6,338 bases of DNA, taken from assembly GCA_021780585.1 (NCBI GenBank), contig JAJXYM010000308.1, positions 1-6,338 of the forward strand. The letters are read 5' to 3'. This stretch comes from Deltaproteobacteria bacterium. Lineage in GTDB: Bacteria; Desulfobacterota; Binatia; Binatales; Binataceae. The position numbers and the translations under genes were made by a program. The notes under the pieces are model-generated. The model searched no databases and was not told the origin of the DNA. It was given only the letters and a program-made list of their open reading frames with translations. Positions 4,395 through 6,338 of the stretch are shown here, one piece after another. How positions within the stretch are numbered: position 1 is the first letter of the stretch; each line of letters opens with the position of its first letter.

Positions 4395-6059
4395 TCACAT
4401 TCGATCGGGAGCGTTCACGCCGAGCAGCCCCAATCCGCCGGCGATCCCGTTCATGAGCGCGCGCGCCAATAATAGCCGGGCGATGCTGAGGCGTGGATCG
4501 TCGGGATTGATTATACGATTCGCCGGTTTGTTGTAATAGCGATGGAACTCGCCGGCCAGCTCGAGCAGGTAAAACGGTATCCGATGGGGTTCCAGGTCCG
4601 CGACCGCCCCCGCGACCACCTCGGGAAACGCGACCGCGCGCCGCGCCAGCTCCAGCTCCTCGGACCCAAGCGGCGTCAAATCGATTCCGGCCGCATCCGC
4701 CGGCAGCGCCAGTCCCGCCCGCTCCGCCTCGCGAAACACGCTGGCCAGCCGCGCGTGCGCGTACTGCACGTAAAAGACCGGATTCTCCGGCGCCTGACGC
4801 CGCGCCAGCTCCAGATCGAAATCCAGATGGCTGTCGTGCTTGCGGAAGAGGAAGAAAAACCGCACGACGTCCACGCCGACCTCGTCAATCAGTTCATCGA
4901 GCGTGACGTAGGTTGCCTTGCGCGTCGACATCTTCACCTTCTCGCCGGCGCGCGTCAGCGTCACGAACTGATAAATAATCGCGCGGATCGGAGCGGTGTC
5001 GTAGCCCAGCGCCTTCAGCGCCGCGATCACGCCGACATGCTCGGCGATATGGTCAGCCCCGAACACGTCGATAATCAGCTCGAAGCCGCGTTTGAGCTTG
5101 TCGATATGATAGGCGATGTCGGGCGTGCGATAGGTCGGCTCGCCGGTCGAACGAATCAGCACTTGATCCTTCGGCAATCCCAGCTTCTCGCCCGCGAGCC
5201 ATTGCGCGCCGTCGCGTTCGACCACCAGGCCGCGTTCGCGCAGCGCCGCCATCACCGCGTCGACCCGACCGTCGCGCATCAGGTCGAGTTCGTTGGTATA
5301 GACGTCGAAACTGACGCCCAATTTTTCGCAGGTCTGTTTGATCTCGGCGAAGATCGCCGCGACCGCCGCCTTGACGAAAATCTCCGGGTCGGCGTTTTCG
5401 GCGAGCGCCGCCCCGTGATTCGTCTGAAGGCCGCGCGCGATCTCACGAATGTATTCGCCCTGATAACCGTCCTCGGGCATCGCGGCCGGCCGCCCCAACT
5501 CCTCCAGATAGCGCACGCGCACCGACTCGCCAAGCAGCTTCATCTGCCGCCCGCCGTCGTTGAAATAGTATTCGCGCGTCACCCGATATCCCGTCGCCGC
5601 GAAGAGCCGCGCCAGCGTGTCGCCCAGCACGGCGTTGCGCCCGTGACCGACCGTCAGCGGCCCGGTCGGATTCGCCGAAAGAAACTCGACCTGCACGCGC
5701 CGTCCGCCGCCGATTTGCGGACTCACGTATGACCGCCCTTGCGCCGCCGCCCGTTTCAGCTCCTGATGCCAATACGCGGGCGCCATCCGGAAGTTCAGGA
5801 AACCCGGCCCCGCGACCGTCGCCTCCGTCACCTCCGCCGGCAACACGAGCGCGTCGCGAATCGCCGTGGCGATCGCCCGCGGCGGCTTGCCTTCGCCCCG
5901 CGCCAGCGCCAGGGCGAGATTGCTCGCCGCGTCGCCATGCGCGGAATCCTTCGGGGCCTCGACCACGATCGGCGCCGACGCCGCCGCCGCGCTCAGCTTT
6001 CCTTGCGCCTGGGCGCGCGCGATCGCCGCGCGCAAAATCGTAACGATAATTTCCTTCAT
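4395..6059 (-). CDS. argS: Arginyl-tRNA synthetase
   Basis: A class I aminoacyl-tRNA synthetase that charges tRNA-Arg with arginine. At 554 residues it has normal length. It shows the Add-1 N-terminal domain (about 1-92, with APKDSAHGDAASNLAL at 35-50) and the catalytic core with SANPTGPLTVGHGRNAVLGD at 128-147. Next come EYYFNDGGRQM at 163-173, PTYRTPDIAYHIDK at 308-321 and DVFGADH at 331-337. The KMSTR signature is at 376-380, with DSHLDFDLELA at 409-419. The C-terminal DALR-type anticodon-binding domain starts near VQYAHARLASV (431-441) and ends in the family-typical APDRM. The first position of the HIGH motif is Thr136 (TVGH), where His is usual; the second His139 is kept. The ATG at 6059 has only a weak AGGGG about 11 bases upstream, inside an inverted repeat. 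The SPOR gene follows directly. Confidence 0.97.
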   Translation of the reverse strand: MKEIIVTILRAAIARAQAQGKLSAAAASAPIVVEAPKDSAHGDAASNLALALARGEGKPPRAIATAIRDALVLPAEVTEATVAGPGFLNFRMAPAYWHQELKRAAAQGRSYVSPQIGGGRRVQVEFLSANPTGPLTVGHGRNAVLGDTLARLFAATGYRVTREYYFNDGGRQMKLLGESVRVRYLEELGRPAAMPEDGYQGEYIREIARGLQTNHGAALAENADPEIFVKAAVAAIFAEIKQTCEKLGVSFDVYTNELDLMRDGRVDAVMAALRERGLVVERDGAQWLAGEKLGLPKDQVLIRSTGEPTYRTPDIAYHIDKLKRGFELIIDVFGADHIAEHVGVIAALKALGYDTAPIRAIIYQFVTLTRAGEKVKMSTRKATYVTLDELIDEVGVDVVRFFFLFRKHDSHLDFDLELARRQAPENPVFYVQYAHARLASVFREAERAGLALPADAAGIDLTPLGSEELELARRAVAFPEVVAGAVADLEPHRIPFYLLELAGEFHRYYNKPANRIINPDDPRLSIARLLLARALMNGIAGGLGLLGVNAPDRM

Positions 6060-6069
6060 TGGTGGTTTA

Positions 6070-6110
6070 GCCCCTAATCGTGCCAGATGAAGCCCGCGCT
6101 GGGTAGGGGC
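6070..6110 (-). promoter_or_regulatory. Inverted repeat covering the likely argS ribosome binding site
   Basis: In the argS 5' untranslated region, GCCCCTA (6110-6104) is complementary to TAGGGGC (6076-6070), a 7-bp stem with 27 bases between; CCAG and CTGG inside could add a short inner stem. The 3' arm holds AGGGG, the only Shine-Dalgarno-like sequence before the argS ATG at 6059. Folding would hide it. Regulation is inferred only; it does not resemble a T-box leader in size. Confidence 0.35.
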
Positions 6111-6131
6111 GGCGTATGACCGGCGCGTCCG

Positions 6132-6162
6132 TTGAACCGCTTCGCCCGATTCGTGCTATCAA
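6132..6162 (+). promoter_or_regulatory. Weak candidate promoter for the EthD-family gene
   Basis: TTGAAC (6132-6137) and TATCAA (6157-6162) are separated by 19 bp, and the -10 is preceded by TGC, an extended -10 element. Each hexamer matches consensus at 4 of 6 positions and the spacing is long. A start near 6169 would give a leader of about 33 bases before the ATG at 6202. This is suggestive only. Confidence 0.3.
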
Positions 6163-6201
6163 TGCGCCACGCTCCGGAATGCCGCGCGAGGTGACGCCGC
6201 A

Positions 6202-6338
6202 ATGGTCAAAATGATCGCCTTTCTCAAACGCAATCCCGCCCTGACGCGCGAGGAATTCAGCCGTTACTGGCGCGATCATCACGCGCCGCTGGTGCAAAGC
6301 GTGCCCGAATTCAGGCGCTATCTGCGCAAATACGTGCA
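6202..6338 (+). CDS. EthD-family protein, N-terminal part (runs off the right edge)
   Basis: The first 45 codons of a protein beginning MVKMIAFLKRNPALTREEF and continuing SRYWRDHHAPLVQSVPEF at 20-37. The pattern of a short beta strand (KMIAFLKR), then LTREEFxxYWxxHHAPL, is characteristic of EthD-domain proteins, small dimeric alpha/beta-barrel proteins of the ferredoxin-like superfamily. The founding member EthD is needed for ethyl tert-butyl ether degradation, but most relatives have unknown roles in breakdown or modification of small organic compounds. GAGGTG lies 8 bases before the ATG, supporting this start. It is divergent from argS and so not part of that transcription unit. Total length and any second domain are unknown because the gene is cut by the window edge. 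Confidence 0.85.
   Translation, partial: MVKMIAFLKRNPALTREEFSRYWRDHHAPLVQSVPEFRRYLRKYV

Noticed and set aside
3609..4472. A 287-residue plus-strand frame opposite the SPOR gene
   Set aside because: The translation is Arg/Gly-rich low complexity, complementary to the Ala/Pro linker of the SPOR protein; the minus-strand frame has a membrane anchor and a SPOR domain.
4542..5732. A 396-residue open frame on the plus strand
   Set aside because: It is antisense to argS, which is unmistakable; the composition is that of a GC-driven shadow frame and no motif is visible.
6067..6297. A 76-residue minus-strand frame upstream of argS
   Set aside because: It is the antisense shadow of the EthD-family gene, which has a clear motif and ribosome binding site on the plus strand.

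Overview
The window is GC-rich bacterial chromosome, densely packed, with almost every gene on the minus strand. The layout, a lone trpG next to trpE, an argS-SPOR pair and an EthD-family gene, would fit a proteobacterium-like or deltaproteobacterial/Binatota-type lineage. That placement is a weak inference from gene content and style, not a demonstrated taxonomy.

Read in the direction of transcription (right to left), the minus strand carries argS (arginyl-tRNA synthetase, 6059-4395), a membrane-anchored SPOR-domain protein (4382-3612), a roughly 200-bp regulatory leader, then trpE (3397-1871), trpG (1864-1289), trpD (1292-264) and the first 82 codons of trpC (248 to the left edge). The trp genes are separated by 6 bp, a 4-bp ATGA overlap and 15 bp, so they look like one operon for the chorismate-to-indole-glycerol-phosphate steps. 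trpF, trpB and trpA are not seen and may lie beyond the left edge. At the right edge, a divergent plus-strand gene starting at 6202 encodes the beginning of an EthD-family protein. The 142 bp between it and argS holds weak promoter and RNA-structure candidates.

The most informative region is 3398-3615, which ORF calling would miss. It contains a 26-codon leader ORF (trpL, 3578-3498) with Trp codons at positions 10, 13 and 15. It also has a self-consistent set of alternative pairings (1:2, 2:3, 3:4) ending in an intrinsic terminator with a T6 tract just before trpE. This is the architecture of ribosome-mediated tryptophan attenuation. A consensus -35 (TTGACA) overlaps the stop codon of the SPOR gene. 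The predicted transcription start falls within a couple of bases of the trpL ATG, which has no Shine-Dalgarno, so the leader may be translated from a leaderless mRNA. TrpE keeps its feedback-inhibition motifs, so tryptophan would act both on transcription and on enzyme activity.

Other points of note are substitutions at normally conserved active-site positions in the TrpC fragment (ELNRAPPS where ExKxxSPS is usual), a TVGH version of the HIGH motif in ArgS, two well-formed ribosome binding sites at the trpE start, and an inverted repeat that could mask the argS ribosome binding site.
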